From: Catonia carolina | Lineage: Eukaryota > Arthropoda > Insecta > Hemiptera > Achilidae | Direction of reading: 5' to 3' | Length of the DNA stretch: 64,000 bases | Assembly: GCA_035578175.1 (NCBI GenBank) | Contig: JAQMRL010000001.1 | Span: 53,653,553-53,717,552 of the forward strand | The notes under the pieces: generated by a model | Databases searched by the model: none | The model's input: only the letters and a program-made list of their open reading frames with translations | Told to the model about the DNA's origin: nothing | Program-made: the position numbers and the translations under genes | In this document: piece by piece, positions 50,025 to 61,871 of the stretch | How positions within the stretch are numbered: position 1 is the first letter of the stretch | Layout of the letters: each line of letters begins with the position of its first letter

Positions 50025-51050
50025 TAAATTATTAATTAATAGTCATATATAGACTACTCTACGTTATAAAGGTTTGTAATCGATAGGGCTTGGAAGGAAG
50101 GGACGTTATTGGTTATGATGGCATTGATTTATCTACAAAGCCGATGTTTGTGTAGCCCTATATGATGTTTGTGTAAGTAGCAGTAAAAGCCCCATAAGAA
50201 ATACATTATCCTATAGCATACTGCACCGTTGTGTCAACTGAACTTGCAAACGAGTATAGTGAAGGTGCTACAGCGGAGTCAAAACTAACAAATTTATTCA
50301 AGTTACAATTTATAATTAAAAATTTGTTTTTGTAGTTAACTTAAATTTGATAAATTTTCGATTCAAAAAAACTTTTTTTTACTGCAAAGTTATTCCTTAT
50401 CAGTTTTTTTAGTTTTTAAATTTTAAGTTGGTTCTAAAAACTCAAGAGTCTAGATGATATGTTTAGAAAAAAATTTAAATCATTTATCTCCGCATGAAGA
50501 GCAATTCAATCGCTTCTTAAGCCGTTCCTTTGAATTTCCGGGTTCGTTTTGTGAGGCGAAATATCTTTATAATCATAAAATATTCATGAGTAATTTATTT
50601 ATTTTAGATTATTATGTAAATTAACATTTTTTGCATTTTTCATTTTACTGAAACATTGGAGACTAAAACGTACAGTTTATTTATGATCTGATGACGTAAT
50701 ATAAATGTGAATGAATTTTATAAGGGAAGAAGTTTGAGACTCTCCCAGCTTCAACCCTGTGAACTAAAGCAGCAACATCTTATAATGATAGAGCTTTGTG
50801 CAGTCTATTGAACGAGTGTGTAATGGATTAGAAGGGGCCATTGACTCGTTATTACTATCAGTTTTCAGTCGCCAGTAAGATTGAAAAAGGGTAACCATAA
50901 TATTGATTGTAAATATTAATTCAGTTTTCAGTACGTTTATTGTTTTTATTGAAATAACTTTAATAGAGTAGATAACTTTCATTCATAAAGATAGGAACCG
51001 ACCAGTCCTTCATTCTCTTATCTTAAAAGACTCAGTTCTTCTTACCGTAC
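50025..51050. other. AT-rich interval, nothing recognised
   Basis: No gene or repeat was identified between the SINE-B copy and the AAT microsatellite. Confidence 0.4.

Positions 51051-51100
<50 letters not shown>
51051..51100. repeat. (AAT)n microsatellite
   Basis: About 16 consecutive AAT units. Confidence 0.95.
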
Positions 51101-51102
<2 letters not shown>

Positions 51103-51299
51103 TATTTAATTTATGAATGAGTTAGGCCAGAAATGTTTTAAAAATTGTTTTTTTAAGAAGATACTTGAACGTTGACATGATGCACTCTTATTACTTTCTC
51201 TTCTGTACAAAATACAGGAATGATATTTGATTTCGTATAGATTTTTCTAACTTGTGTTTTCACCAAGGCTAGTTGTGAGTTTGCCTTTGGCTTTGAACG

Positions 51300-51969
51300 A
51301 GTTTCGGTTGCTAAATCAAAGGTTATGGCATTCAGAGGGAAGTATCCCATTCGTTCGAAGATTGGTTTAGACAATGTAGTATTAGATCAAGAGTCTCACT
51401 ATAACTATCTGAACTACGATGTGAGCTTTGATAGGGACTTGGATGTCGAAAATAAAATAAATAAATTTCAAGCTATTTTTGGTACTATTAACAGGAGGAC
51501 ACTGGGTAACAGAGCTAGAACAGAGACAGTAGTGAAGTTCTACATTGTAATGGCAGCCCCAGTCCTTCTGTATGGAAGTGAGTCATGGTCACAAAACGCC
51601 AAGAAAGTAAAATCCACGCAGCTGAAATGAGGTTTTTAAGAAGGGTGAAGGGCTGCTCGAGGCTGGACCTAATACATAACGAGGAAAATAGATCCGAGTT
51701 GGGTGTACTTAGCTTGAATGAAAAAGTGGAGGAGTACCGGAATCAATGGAGGCAACATTTGGAACGGATGCCAGAGGAGAGAATACCTTTAAAAGTGACG
51801 GAATGTGTTCCAGTTGGAACAAGGGAGGTGGGAAGACCTCGAAGAAGATGGCAGTAGTCGAGATGTACGGGCTGGAGTGTCTTGTGTTTGTGTAGACGTA
51901 CAGGATGGTTTGTGAGTTTGGAACAGGCTTATGCCTAATCCTTGGAAGTAAGAAGAAGAAGAAGAAGAA
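51300..51969 (+). pseudogene. 5'-truncated LINE reverse-transcriptase C-terminus
   Basis: This is the clearest retroelement in the window. The plus strand begins AKSKVMAFRGKYPIRSKI (the K-KVMAF motif that follows the RT palm), then YLNYDVSFDRDLDVENKI, KFQAIFGTINRRTL, and VLLYGSESW near 51575. A frameshift at about 51590 moves the reading into the frame of 51585-51857. This frame continues ESKIHAAEMRFLRRVKGC, VEEYRNQWRQHLERMPEERI and GREVGRPRRRW-type sequence to a stop at 51855. A 3' UTR (GGAACAGGCTTATGCCTAAT) and a (GAA)n tail at 51952-51969 end it. The catalytic domain is missing through 5' truncation. The tail abuts R2 copy D, so it probably inserted into or beside that copy. Confidence 0.85.
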
Positions 51970-52275
51970 ATGTTTTCACCGGAAATACACGTTTCCAGAT
52001 TCCCTGAACACAGAAAACATGACCAATTGGTCCCTCCTCCCACTATGTGTGGGAGGGATGAGTGCACGTGAATACACATAAGTGCGTGTACGCGCCCGTG
52101 TGAGCGAGAGAGTATGATAATCTCAAAAACGGAATATCGAACGAAGTTGAAACTAGGAACTTACGATAGTAAGAGTAGGTTACCTGACACGAAAATGTTT
52201 ATCAAAATCGGTTAACCGGAATAAATAGTTAATTTGTGTGATTTTCACTTTTATGAATTTTTTTTCAAAAACTCA
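51970..52275 (-). repeat. R2 interspersed repeat, copy D (partial)
   Basis: Shares with copy A, in the same orientation, ATGTTTTCACCGG-AAATACACG, CCCTGAACACAGAAAACATG, CTCAAAAACGGAATATCGAA, GAAGTTGAAACTAGGAACTT, GACACGAAAATGTTTATCAA and CGGTTAACCGGAATAAATAG. The outer end is missing where the LINE tail begins, and the homology fades after about 52275. The GT-rich tract of copy A is here a diverged GTGCGTGTACGCGCCCGTGT. Confidence 0.7.
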
Positions 52276-54167
52276 AAAAAACGTTTCTACGTAACATAAA
52301 ATAGCTACAATCTGTTTACTCAAGAACAATAAAATAAATTCGATCACTGAATTAGTAATTGGTACAACAATCTTGAATAGAGGATTCACCATCAATGCAC
52401 TTCCTCTTGCTGCTTGTTGTATTATTATGTTAAAAAAGTTCTTTTGGACGTTTCCGTCGTAAATTTCTAAATGTTTCTACGTTATCTAGATGGTTTACTA
52501 TCACAAATATGGAGTGATTTTCTAACTTTATAATATTATGAGATTTTTAATTCTGTATTTAATATAATATTGAGGTACATATCTTAGGCCTAAAATAAAC
52601 GTCATTAAATGAATTAATTATTGTTAATAGGTTACTATCTAGCTTACCATATTTGTTACAGTGGATTACGATTGTTTTTAAGGAACCCAAATGGAAAAGT
52701 TGAGTACGAAGAAAGTACGTACCTAAAACAAACAGAAAACAATATCATTAGTAAAAGTAAGATACGAAAAAATGCTTAAAATGTAAAACAACAAACAAGT
52801 TAAATCAAGAAATTTAATTTCTTACAACAGAGGGACGTAACAAAGCGAAAGCACGGTTCTGGCGTTCCTGCACAATTAAAGTTGGATGGAACAACCAAAA
52901 TAAATTTCATCATCGTAACCAATCAACAACAGCACACCAAAGCTGGAATATCTTTTATTAGTCATATTTTGTTCATCGATGAAATTACACAGGATCAATT
53001 TGTTGATTTTTTTAAAGAACTTTTCAATTGCATTACCACATTTAAGAGAAAAATGTTATTTGGCTGAGTCACTTATTACAATGAAAATAATAAGTGTTCT
53101 TAACTGGTATCTTCGTTTTAACTTCTGACGTACAATTTTCAATTAAAATTTTAAAATAAAGAAGTCGTTTTGAGTAAAAACCAGAAGTTGAAACCACTAC
53201 AAAATAATTCTTCACTATATAATGCACTTTATAAAATAGTAGTCCAAAAAGAATTTAAATCGACTAGAGATTTCGACAAATTGCACTATTTTAACGTTAG
53301 AATACCCATTCATTGTTAAGAAGAATTTATACTTGTTCTAAACTGTCACAAACGTACAAAGAAATATCAGAAAAGAATAAAAGAAACAGTATAATAGTCA
53401 TTCCAAAAATTTCTAAAAAATAACGATACAAAAGAATATAAATGAAAAAGTAACGAATAAATAACGCGTTCACTTAACGTCCAACCAAGTACCTCTATAA
53501 AAAAGACCACGAAAAGAAGAAAATATCAAATTGGTGATACATAGTGAAAAAGTAACCATTATTTTCTTTCACAAGTCAGTGATATTGTTAAGAATTGGAG
53601 TGAACAAATATTCATGAATTTCTTGTGGATGAAAACTTCACTGAAAGGATTTTCCTTTTGTATTAAAAATAAGCCAAATACCCGCCCCTTTTTAGTTTGC
53701 ATCTAGTGTACTAAACAAAGTGACCTGGTTTACAAAATTAATGCAGCAAATCCGCTGACTTTTTGTGTACAAAATAATGAACTGTATTTCTTTTCTCTAT
53801 GCTACAAAAATACCGTATACGTACCACCACATCTGCTTAAATATGTCGCAATCCTATATTAAATTCGGAGTTACCTTCTTAAAAATAAAATCCTTAATAT
53901 GTATCGGAGAATATAGATTATAATTTATACAAAGTACCTAGTTGCCAAACGGCGACGATTTATTGAAATCTCTCTGGTATAACTCAGTAGGTAGAATACG
54001 TTTGCAGAGAAAATGAAAAAGATTACATGACGCTAAAAAATGCACGAAGTGTAATCTACAAATACATTACAGATGATTTTTTTTGGAATACTATTTATAC
54101 GACCTTAACATTTTTATTATTTCAAGTTTATCATCAGGTAATATAAGAAGACACTTTAAAATTGAGG
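52276..54167. other. AT-rich interval, nothing recognised
   Basis: No gene or repeat was identified. The 61-codon frame at 52882-53067 shows no known domain. Confidence 0.4.
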
Positions 54168-54554
54168 TACAGCAGAGAGTCGAAAATCCGAACCAATTGG
54201 GATCATACGAAGTTCGGATTTTCGAATATAACTTAGAAATGGCGTTTAGGCCCATAGTTAAGCATTTTAAAAAGGCTGAAATAAATAAAAACAAACTCTT
54301 CTGTATAATTACGTATATTTATTTGCTTTTAATAAACAAATATGAAGGTCTATTGTGTAGTAATTCAGAAGTAGAGTAGTACTGTATTGTACTTTCACCA
54401 AAACATTATGAATTTAAAAAATTAAACTACAGTATGAGTTGGTGCCGTTCCTATAAATTGAAAACTAATAAAACTGTATGTAGTACAGTTAAAAATATGT
54501 TGCACAGTGTAAACCGTGCTTTACAATGTTTCGGATTATCGACGCTCTATAGTA
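54168..54554. mobile_element. pogo-like MITE
   Basis: The left terminus CAGCAGAGAGTCGAAAATCC (from 54170) and the right terminus, read inverted, CTATAGAGCGTCGATAATCC (from 54552) align with most positions identical. TA flanks both ends (54168-54169 and 54553-54554). Inside the left end there is a 14-base inverted repeat, TCGAAAATCCGAAC at 54180-54193, paired with 54212-54225, around CAATTGGGATCATAC. ATCCGAAC-AATTGGGA motifs at the ends are known from Tc1/mariner-superfamily pogo elements. At 383 bp with no transposase it is non-autonomous. The 98-codon plus-strand frame over it is not a gene. Confidence 0.65.
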
Positions 54555-57500
54555 TTTCTTTTTAGTACGCCAGAACACGACTATATATATCTATACTTAT
54601 AGTTGGTTATATAGTCTTACGCAATTTATTTTATTTTCCAATTATGTGCAAGACATAATAAACAGTCTGACGACATAATGCAAATTTTATGAATTAACTA
54701 ATGTACGAGTTCTATGTAAAGTTCTTAAGCTTAAAATTTTTAAGTATAGTGTTATTAACCACGATTGTTTGGATTTCAATTAAAAGTTGGTAATGAAATA
54801 GGATACTGGATAATATGAAGTGGTCTACTCATAGAAAGCAACAGGTTATGAGAAAGCTTTAGATTTTGAGAAGAGAACAAAATAAGTACAGCACAAGAGA
54901 AAGGAAGAGGAAGAAAAAATTAATAGAAAGATTCTTTTACTCTCCTCATCTTCATCTCCCTCTATTTTTTCTTTTACCGTATTATTATTCATCCTTTTTA
55001 ACTCTTTTATCGTCATCCGGCGGCCCACCCTCACTTGATTCACTCCCCTCTTCTCCTTCTGCTACCACCTCCTACACATACGCTGTTTCCTGGCACATCA
55101 TTCGAGTCATATTTTTCTTTTCCTTATTTAAATACAACGGAAAAAGCAGCCTCTCAACAATTTAATTAACATAACGTAGTTTCAAAAAGATTTAGAAATT
55201 TTATCTTAAGAGTATCTCCTACATAAAATATCTAAATCCTCATTATTCATTAAATCAAAACAGCGATAATACAAATTTTATTCTAAAAAAAGTAATCTCA
55301 TATTAAAACCTTCTTTGAAAAAATAGTTTCCCCGAAAATAAATACTAAAAATACTAACGAGAGAATAATCCTTGAGATAAAACAGGAACTATCTTTTTTT
55401 TTGGAAATAATTAAACAAAACTGTAAAAAAACTAATTTATTAGTGTCAAGATCAAATACAATATATGGGGCCCCTAATCTTTACAGTTTTTAATTCACAC
55501 ATTAATAGTAGACACAAGAAATATAATTAAAGAAACAACTTAATAAAATAACTCTTAAACTGGTAACGTCCCAGTATACACCATTTAAGTACGCAATAAA
55601 ATATTATAATTGCTTTTTTATTACTTAAGGCCACGTACAGTTTTACACACATTAAGCATAAGCGCGTGTCTTTAATTTACTTCATTTTATTATGTGTTCA
55701 AGGCTTATGAATGATGTAAGACGCGCTTCGCAGGTAACAATACGTTATTCAAGTTTAAGGCTTCACTGAAGTACAGAAAAAATATTACGGTATACATTGA
55801 ACAAACCAATCGCAAGTACACGCACTTCAAAATAAAATGTGTAGCAATACTACCGTATATGAAGTAAATAATAAAAAAGGTAGTAAATTAAAATAGTAAA
55901 TGAAATAATAACTAAGTAAAATTATTTCCGTAGCGACAACGAATGGTAGTGTATGTAACATGTCAACATTTCAAATTCGGGTACGTATCTTTATATTTTT
56001 TTATAACTACGGTAAAGCTATATGAGTCCGGATCAGACGAACTGGAAGAAAATAAGGGGTAACCTATAGTACTGTCTAGATAAATAAGCTTGGGAGGATC
56101 ATGCTATGATGCGTACTATACTACAGTATGTGTCATATCATTGTGAGCTTCAACGTTTAACATTACTAATAGCTTCACCACGCCCTCGTCACCACGCGTT
56201 GCCGCTTATACAGATAATTAAAACTAATCTTAGGTTAATTTATAGAACAAATAGAAAAAGGGAAACTATACAATGAACAAAAAATATGTTATATACATTA
56301 CATTTGGTTTAAAAAAAAACTAATATTGAAACATACCGCAGACTTTTCTCCTTTGGGTTATTGAAGTTTTTTAGTTTAGCTTTTAAATGTAACTTCATGT
56401 GTAAAAATTGTTAACTTTTTAAAAGAATTGAAATCCTGGTTATTTTTACAAGATCATGTCGATTTTATGTTTCATTAATACATTTGGCTAATGTCATTAT
56501 TTTAAATTTAAATATCGGATCTAAGTTTTATATTGTAGTCCTTATCCTTTTTTTTAAACAAAAAAGTACTCTTATTTGTTTTTAGAATTATCTATTCATT
56601 TAAGACTAAAATTAAAAGTTTATATTGTTTTCTTTTATCTTGGGTCTAGAGTTTTCTTTATTTCTCTGAGCTTGATGGTGCCTCAACACGATTTCCAATG
56701 AGGTTCCTAACCACATTTTCCCCAGTTAATGTTATAATAATGTTGTACGTTTGGTTAATTATTGTGTTAGAAAATTAGTTGAATTGGAAAATGTATTGTG
56801 TGTGGATATGTAATTAAACTATTCAATTTTTTCAAAAACCAATGTAAAATTTGTAATTCGGAAATTGTGTGTGAATAAAAAAACCACTAAAATAAAGCTA
56901 CATAATACTTACATTACTTTAAAAAATGCGACCGGGTAACAATGTGGCTAACTTCATGGACCTTCAAGCTCACAATGTAGTGACGTATGTAATAGTAGGC
57001 CTATAGTATTCTCTATAACAAGTACTTTGTATGTAACCTAGTATTTTGCACAAGTATTATTCTTGTAATACTTAATCAGAGTCTAAGTTTTTAGGTCGCG
57101 AGGTAAGTTGATACCGGCTCGTAACGTTACAAGTTAAAACATTGTTAGGTAGACTACAGGAATCTATGTTGTCACAAATAACTATTGTCCTAACAACCAG
57201 TAAATCTCCGCACGATATTAGGCCGATTTATAAAATTATCAGATTATATCGATGTAAATTAAAACCAAACATACCAGTAACAATTTATAGTTCATATTAT
57301 GTCTTAAAACAACAAAATAAAACCTAGCAAATCAAAGAAAAGGTAATGTTTTTACTTTAAGTTCACAGGTAGGCCTAACAGAGACCTTTATAACCTATAC
57401 GAAGTGATAGTATTGTATAAATATGCTTTACCATTTTACGCCAACACGAATGTCTACACATGTACAAGTAAATAAGGGTACCAGACATGAACGAAGGAAA

Positions 57501-58168
57501 TGCTCATAACCAGGAATTTACCAGGGATTTAGTTAATTTTCATTGATGGAACCACTAATCTTCAAAAGAGGATGAACACCAATAGATGAATAACAATTGC
57601 CAAACAGCTATACTACGGGACATTTTATTGAGAGCTTAAAGGCCGATGGCGTTAGGCACAGTGTTGCTGAATTGAATTTTTAAAAACTACTTGTAAGATT
57701 ACCTTACTCACAAACACACAAGCACATTAAAACGATAGAATGTATCTAAAAGCACGACATGTTACTGATATACGAGTTAATATAATACTCATATTATAAT
57801 TTTTTTTATATTCAGTTCATTACATAGTTTACTTTATATATTTTATCAATCACAAAACCTAACATATATTTTTACGTATATGTGTAAGCGGCAACGCTAG
57901 AAGAGAGGTAAGTAATCTTAGACGTTGAAGTTCCGACGGTATGACGCACACTGTAGTCTACATAAATCTATAAAGTTGCAACTAACAAGCATCATTTCAT
58001 TTGTGTCAAGCATTAATTTTAAAACTTGAGTAGAAAAGAAAATACTAAAAAATTATGAGACAATGTGCCATGTTGAGACAGAATCAGTTTACCAAACGAA
58101 CATCCAAACGCCACTTAAATTTGCAAGAACTTAAGTAGAAAATAGTTTTAGCTGGAATACTTTTGTCC

Positions 58169-58169
<1 letters not shown>
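54555..58169. other. Long AT-rich interval, no gene seen
   Basis: About 3.6 kb. A serine, proline and leucine-rich frame at 54866-55165 overlaps a minus-strand frame and is low-complexity (CTT/TCC-rich DNA at 54930-55080), with no domain. Nothing else was recognised. Confidence 0.4.

Positions 58170-58207
<38 letters not shown>
58170..58207. repeat. (TA)n microsatellite
   Basis: About 19 TA units. Unlike the tracts at 31.9 and 39.0 kb it is not preceded by the shared A-tract module. Confidence 0.9.
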
Positions 58208-58211
<4 letters not shown>

Positions 58212-59414
58212 CATAATCTATATAATAATATATAAATAATGTATATATAATTAAGTTTTACAATTGTCAAATGTTTAAAAAGAAAACAATAAGATTTGCT
58301 CCAATTTTTTTCAAAAAAACATTTCTACAAAATTAAAAAAATCTTAGAACACGTAATTTTATGAAAAACCGAACTACACGAAGAAATATATAATATTTAC
58401 ATGCATAGCATTCAACGAAATAATCTAAGCAAATTAACGACTTTTCGATAAAGGATGGGTATATTGTTGTATACATACACACAAACATCATCACCAGAGT
58501 AATTAAAAAAATAATTGGAAATAATCATTAAATTGAAGACGTATTTCCAATAACAGTGATAGCCTTCACGCTAACTAATAAACGTAAGAAAATAAGATAA
58601 TACGTATTAATTAATTAAAACATTAATTATATTGACGATATTAATGAATAAATATTTTAGTAATTAATTTTAGTAGAAAAACAATGAGATATTACTAAAA
58701 ATTTTCAATCGTAATTTGTAAATTAAATAAATAACGGGATAATATTAAATTAATTATTACGTTAAAATTTTATAAATTTTTGGAATTAATTCTTTAGAAT
58801 TAATTCAGCGCTACCACACATATTACGTCACAAATCGGTTTCACATGTAATATATTCAAGGAATTCAAATTATCCTGTTTTGAATAACTTTGGTAATTCC
58901 AATGCATATTCATTTAACCCGGTACCAAACGTGTAGATTATTGATAAATAAATAATAATCTGAATACTGAATCATAATACAGGTATTCAAATACTCACCA
59001 TGTATTGTAATAATGCAATATGGCACAATTTCCAACAATGCAATACGGGAAATTAATTTTATTTTACATGCATAATTTGAGGATTAAAAATAATCCACAG
59101 ATTAAAGTATCGGATTAAGTTTAAATTTACACTATTATTTTTTTTAGAATCCCTAAAAAACTTAAATGATTTATGATTACGTAAGTACAAAAATTTAAAA
59201 TATTACAAACAAAATGAATTCCTTTAATAGCCTACCAATTACTAGTAAGACATCCACTTGTAAAATAAGTTTATAATTTATTATTTGTACAGAAAAATCG
59301 CAGAAATAGATTGACAATTTTGTATAGGTAAGCTTTGTATAAGGAGTTTGTAACGCTTAAGTCGGTACAAAAAACTTTTTCAAATTACCGAATTTCGAAT
59401 TTAAGAATTGCGTA
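58208..59414. other. AT-rich interval, nothing recognised
   Basis: No gene or repeat was identified before the MITE at 59.4 kb. Confidence 0.4.
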
Positions 59415-59679
59415 TTAGGCCGTTAAGCACTGTCCACCAGTCGCCAGCGACCACGAGATTACGACGTTCTTGCATTAAGGGATGCACCCAGTATTTTTTT
59501 TTGTTTTTTGTTCTTATCTTTTAATAGATCACTGCGACAATTTCCTCTACGTCCATACTGTTGAACCTTTTGAACGATACTGACAAATTTTTAACTTTTA
59601 GTCGCCAGTTCGGTCTCTGTATTTTGGTTTCCCTGTTTCTGGTCGCCGGCGACTGGTCGACAGTGCGTAACAGGCCTTA
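59415..59679. mobile_element. PIF/Harbinger-like MITE
   Basis: The ends are long imperfect inverted repeats of nearly 40 bp. The left end reads GGCCGTTAAGCACTGTCCAC, then CAGTCGCCAGCGACCA. The right end, inverted, reads GGCCTGTTACGCACTGTCGA, then CCAGTCGCCGGCGACCA. The element spans 59418-59676 (259 bp) and is flanked on both sides by TTA (59415-59417 and 59677-59679). A 3-bp TTA/TAA target duplication and GGCC-type ends are the marks of the PIF/Harbinger superfamily. No coding region is present, so it needs transposase in trans. Confidence 0.8.
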
Positions 59680-59956
59680 ATCATATCTCTATGACAACCA
59701 GAAAATATTTAAAGAGTTTTTTAAATACTCACGTTCTAGTTAATATTTTGTAAAACTATCAATTATCTATTAATATTATTAGTGTTTAGTTAGCCATTGG
59801 GCTAACTAAATAACAGAAACATAAATATTTCTGTTACGTTAGTATTTGTACGGTCAACTGAATTAATAAATATTACGAGTTTGTTTGTAATTTGTCTTAT
59901 TCAGCTCGATGTCTTTTACTAACTTATAACGCAAATTTCCGTAAATTTAACATCAG

Positions 59957-60095
59957 TAAGTTAAGATGCACTTTCTTATTCCCCACAAAAGATAGAAGGC
60001 TGAAATTTTTATGGGTTATAAATGATTATAAGTTAAGATGCACTTTCTTATTCCCCACAAAAGATAGAAGGCTGAAATTTTTATGGGTTATATGA
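59957..60095. repeat. Tandem duplication, 72-bp period
   Basis: AAGTTAAGATGCACTTTCTT through TTTTTATGGGTTATA is repeated with a period of 72 bp (starting 59957 and 60029) and no differences over about 64 bp. Because 72 is a multiple of three, the frame stays open across both units. This explains the 67-codon plus-strand ORF there, and I do not take it as a gene. Confidence 0.9.
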
Positions 60096-60297
60096 TTTTA
60101 AAAATTATTGATTATGAATAGAGAAAACAATTTTTCACCTGAAATCACTTTATTTTCAAAACAGTTTTGAAAATCGAAATAATTAACAAAAAGAAAAGTT
60201 ACACATACAAAAGTTGTATCAGAGAAAGATCTTTATTTAAAAATAATAAAAGCTGTATCTGTTATGCACCAACATTAACATAGAGTAAGATAGGCTA

Positions 60298-60476
60298 GGA
60301 AAAATATTAGGACAAAGGGGCCCAGATCGAAGAAGAATATTCTGGTTAAAGAACCTTAGAACCTGGTTCAATAAAACTACTCCGCAACTGTTTAGAGCTG
60401 CAGTTGACAAAGTGAGGATCGCCATGATGGTGTCCAACATTCGAAACGGATTGGCACCTTAAGAAGAAGAAGAAGA
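60298..60476 (+). pseudogene. LINE 3' terminal fragment
   Basis: An uninterrupted 54-codon coding tail on the plus strand contains RRRIFWLKNLRTWFN, QLFRAAVDKVRIAMMVSNIR and then NGLAP before the stop at 60460-60462. A (GAAGAA)n tail follows at 60463-60476. The WLKNLR-WF...LFRAAV-K-RIA-M--N-R pattern is the extreme C-terminus of a LINE family that I associate with hemipteran genomes. The 29.3-30.1 kb relic ends in the same way. The intact frame over the whole preserved part suggests a relatively young, strongly 5'-truncated insertion. The minus-strand ORF at 60237-60440 is a shadow. Confidence 0.75.
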
Positions 60477-61871
60477 TAGGCTAACTACCTACTCCCTTTA
60501 TAATCGATAACAAAATAAGGCTCAAAAGATTTGTATCAAAATTTCAAAAAGAATATTAAATTTAGCCTAACTGAAAACATTTACAACATCTAATTTAGAA
60601 AAAAAAACAATTAAAGGAAGTTTAAAAATTATTAATTAAAAAAAACTTCTATGAGTTTTGGTGAACTTTTAAATACTTTTAATTAAAAATTCCAGTTTAA
60701 ATACAGCAGTAGTTTTGTAGGCAAGTGAATATTTGCATAAACCATTGAGTATATATATCAAGCCTATAAAAGTACAATACCTACATACCTACATAATTAG
60801 CCTGAAGGACAATACTTTGTTGTTGTTCTGTTGAAACACCCACAGTTTTTAATCTCTTTTGAAGTACTGGACAATTGTAACTAAAATTCAAGCAATTCCA
60901 TTGTGGTCAATGCAACCCGTCTCTTAGCTCTTTGATGTGGCATGCGGGCAAATTGTATAAAGGTCCGGTCTCGACTTTGAACTTGTTCTAGTGTCTTGCT
61001 TCAAATGGTCTGGTAAGCAACTTAATTCCGTTGTCTAGTTCTGTAGTATCAATTTTTTTGAATCTTCCATTTTTGTAAATGAAATGTAAGTTCCATATTT
61101 TTTACTGCAATTATTTTTGGTATCACAATATAAAGGCGCGAACACTTTGAGAAAAAAACCCAAGAATTAATAAGGTTACTAATACTAGAATGAATAAGGT
61201 ATTACAGATAAGGCAAGTAGGTGTACACATAAATTGTTGTATCTTGTGTATAATATACATTGAAATTGAAAGACTTTACTTTAAGAATGAAAAGAAACCA
61301 ATTGAAAATATTCTAGCTGAATTATTAAGCACGTAAAAACATTCAATGCAGATGCCAAATGTTTGGCTACATTGTAAATATTTCGAAAAGATTGACAGCA
61401 AATTGTTTATAACACATTTATAAATCACTACTAAGTTAAGTGTAACAAGCCTAAAATAGACGGACGCAAAAACGATCAATAATTTATAGTAGACAAAATT
61501 AAAGAAAGGAGTCAAATGATGTACATTACAAACGATCAGAAAGTTACAGTTCAACAGAAACAAGTGAATGCATGAGGAATGCGGCTGAGTTGTGCCCCTC
61601 TTCTAACCATACTGTTGACAGTAGTATCGAATTGAGTGCACAAAACCATTTAGAGCCATTCTTAATACCGCCATACAAATACTGTGTTACAAAAAATGCC
61701 ATAACGTTTAATGAAGTTTATGTTGCAGATGTGAAACATTTACTTGTGTTATTGTAATTGAAACCTTTATGAAATTTTCTGTAACTCTCTATGTTCACGT
61801 GGTATTCGTACGCACTGATTTTACTAAAATATTTTGCTGGTATGTACCGTAACCCGAAATCAATAAAATAT
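60477..61871. other. AT-rich interval, nothing recognised
   Basis: No gene was identified. Frames at 61276-61563 (minus) and 61572-61757 (plus) show no domain that I recognise. Confidence 0.4.

Noticed and set aside
54866..55165. 99-codon Ser/Pro/Leu-rich plus-strand ORF
   Set aside because: It lies in low-complexity pyrimidine-rich DNA, overlaps an antisense frame, and shows no domain or signal peptide.
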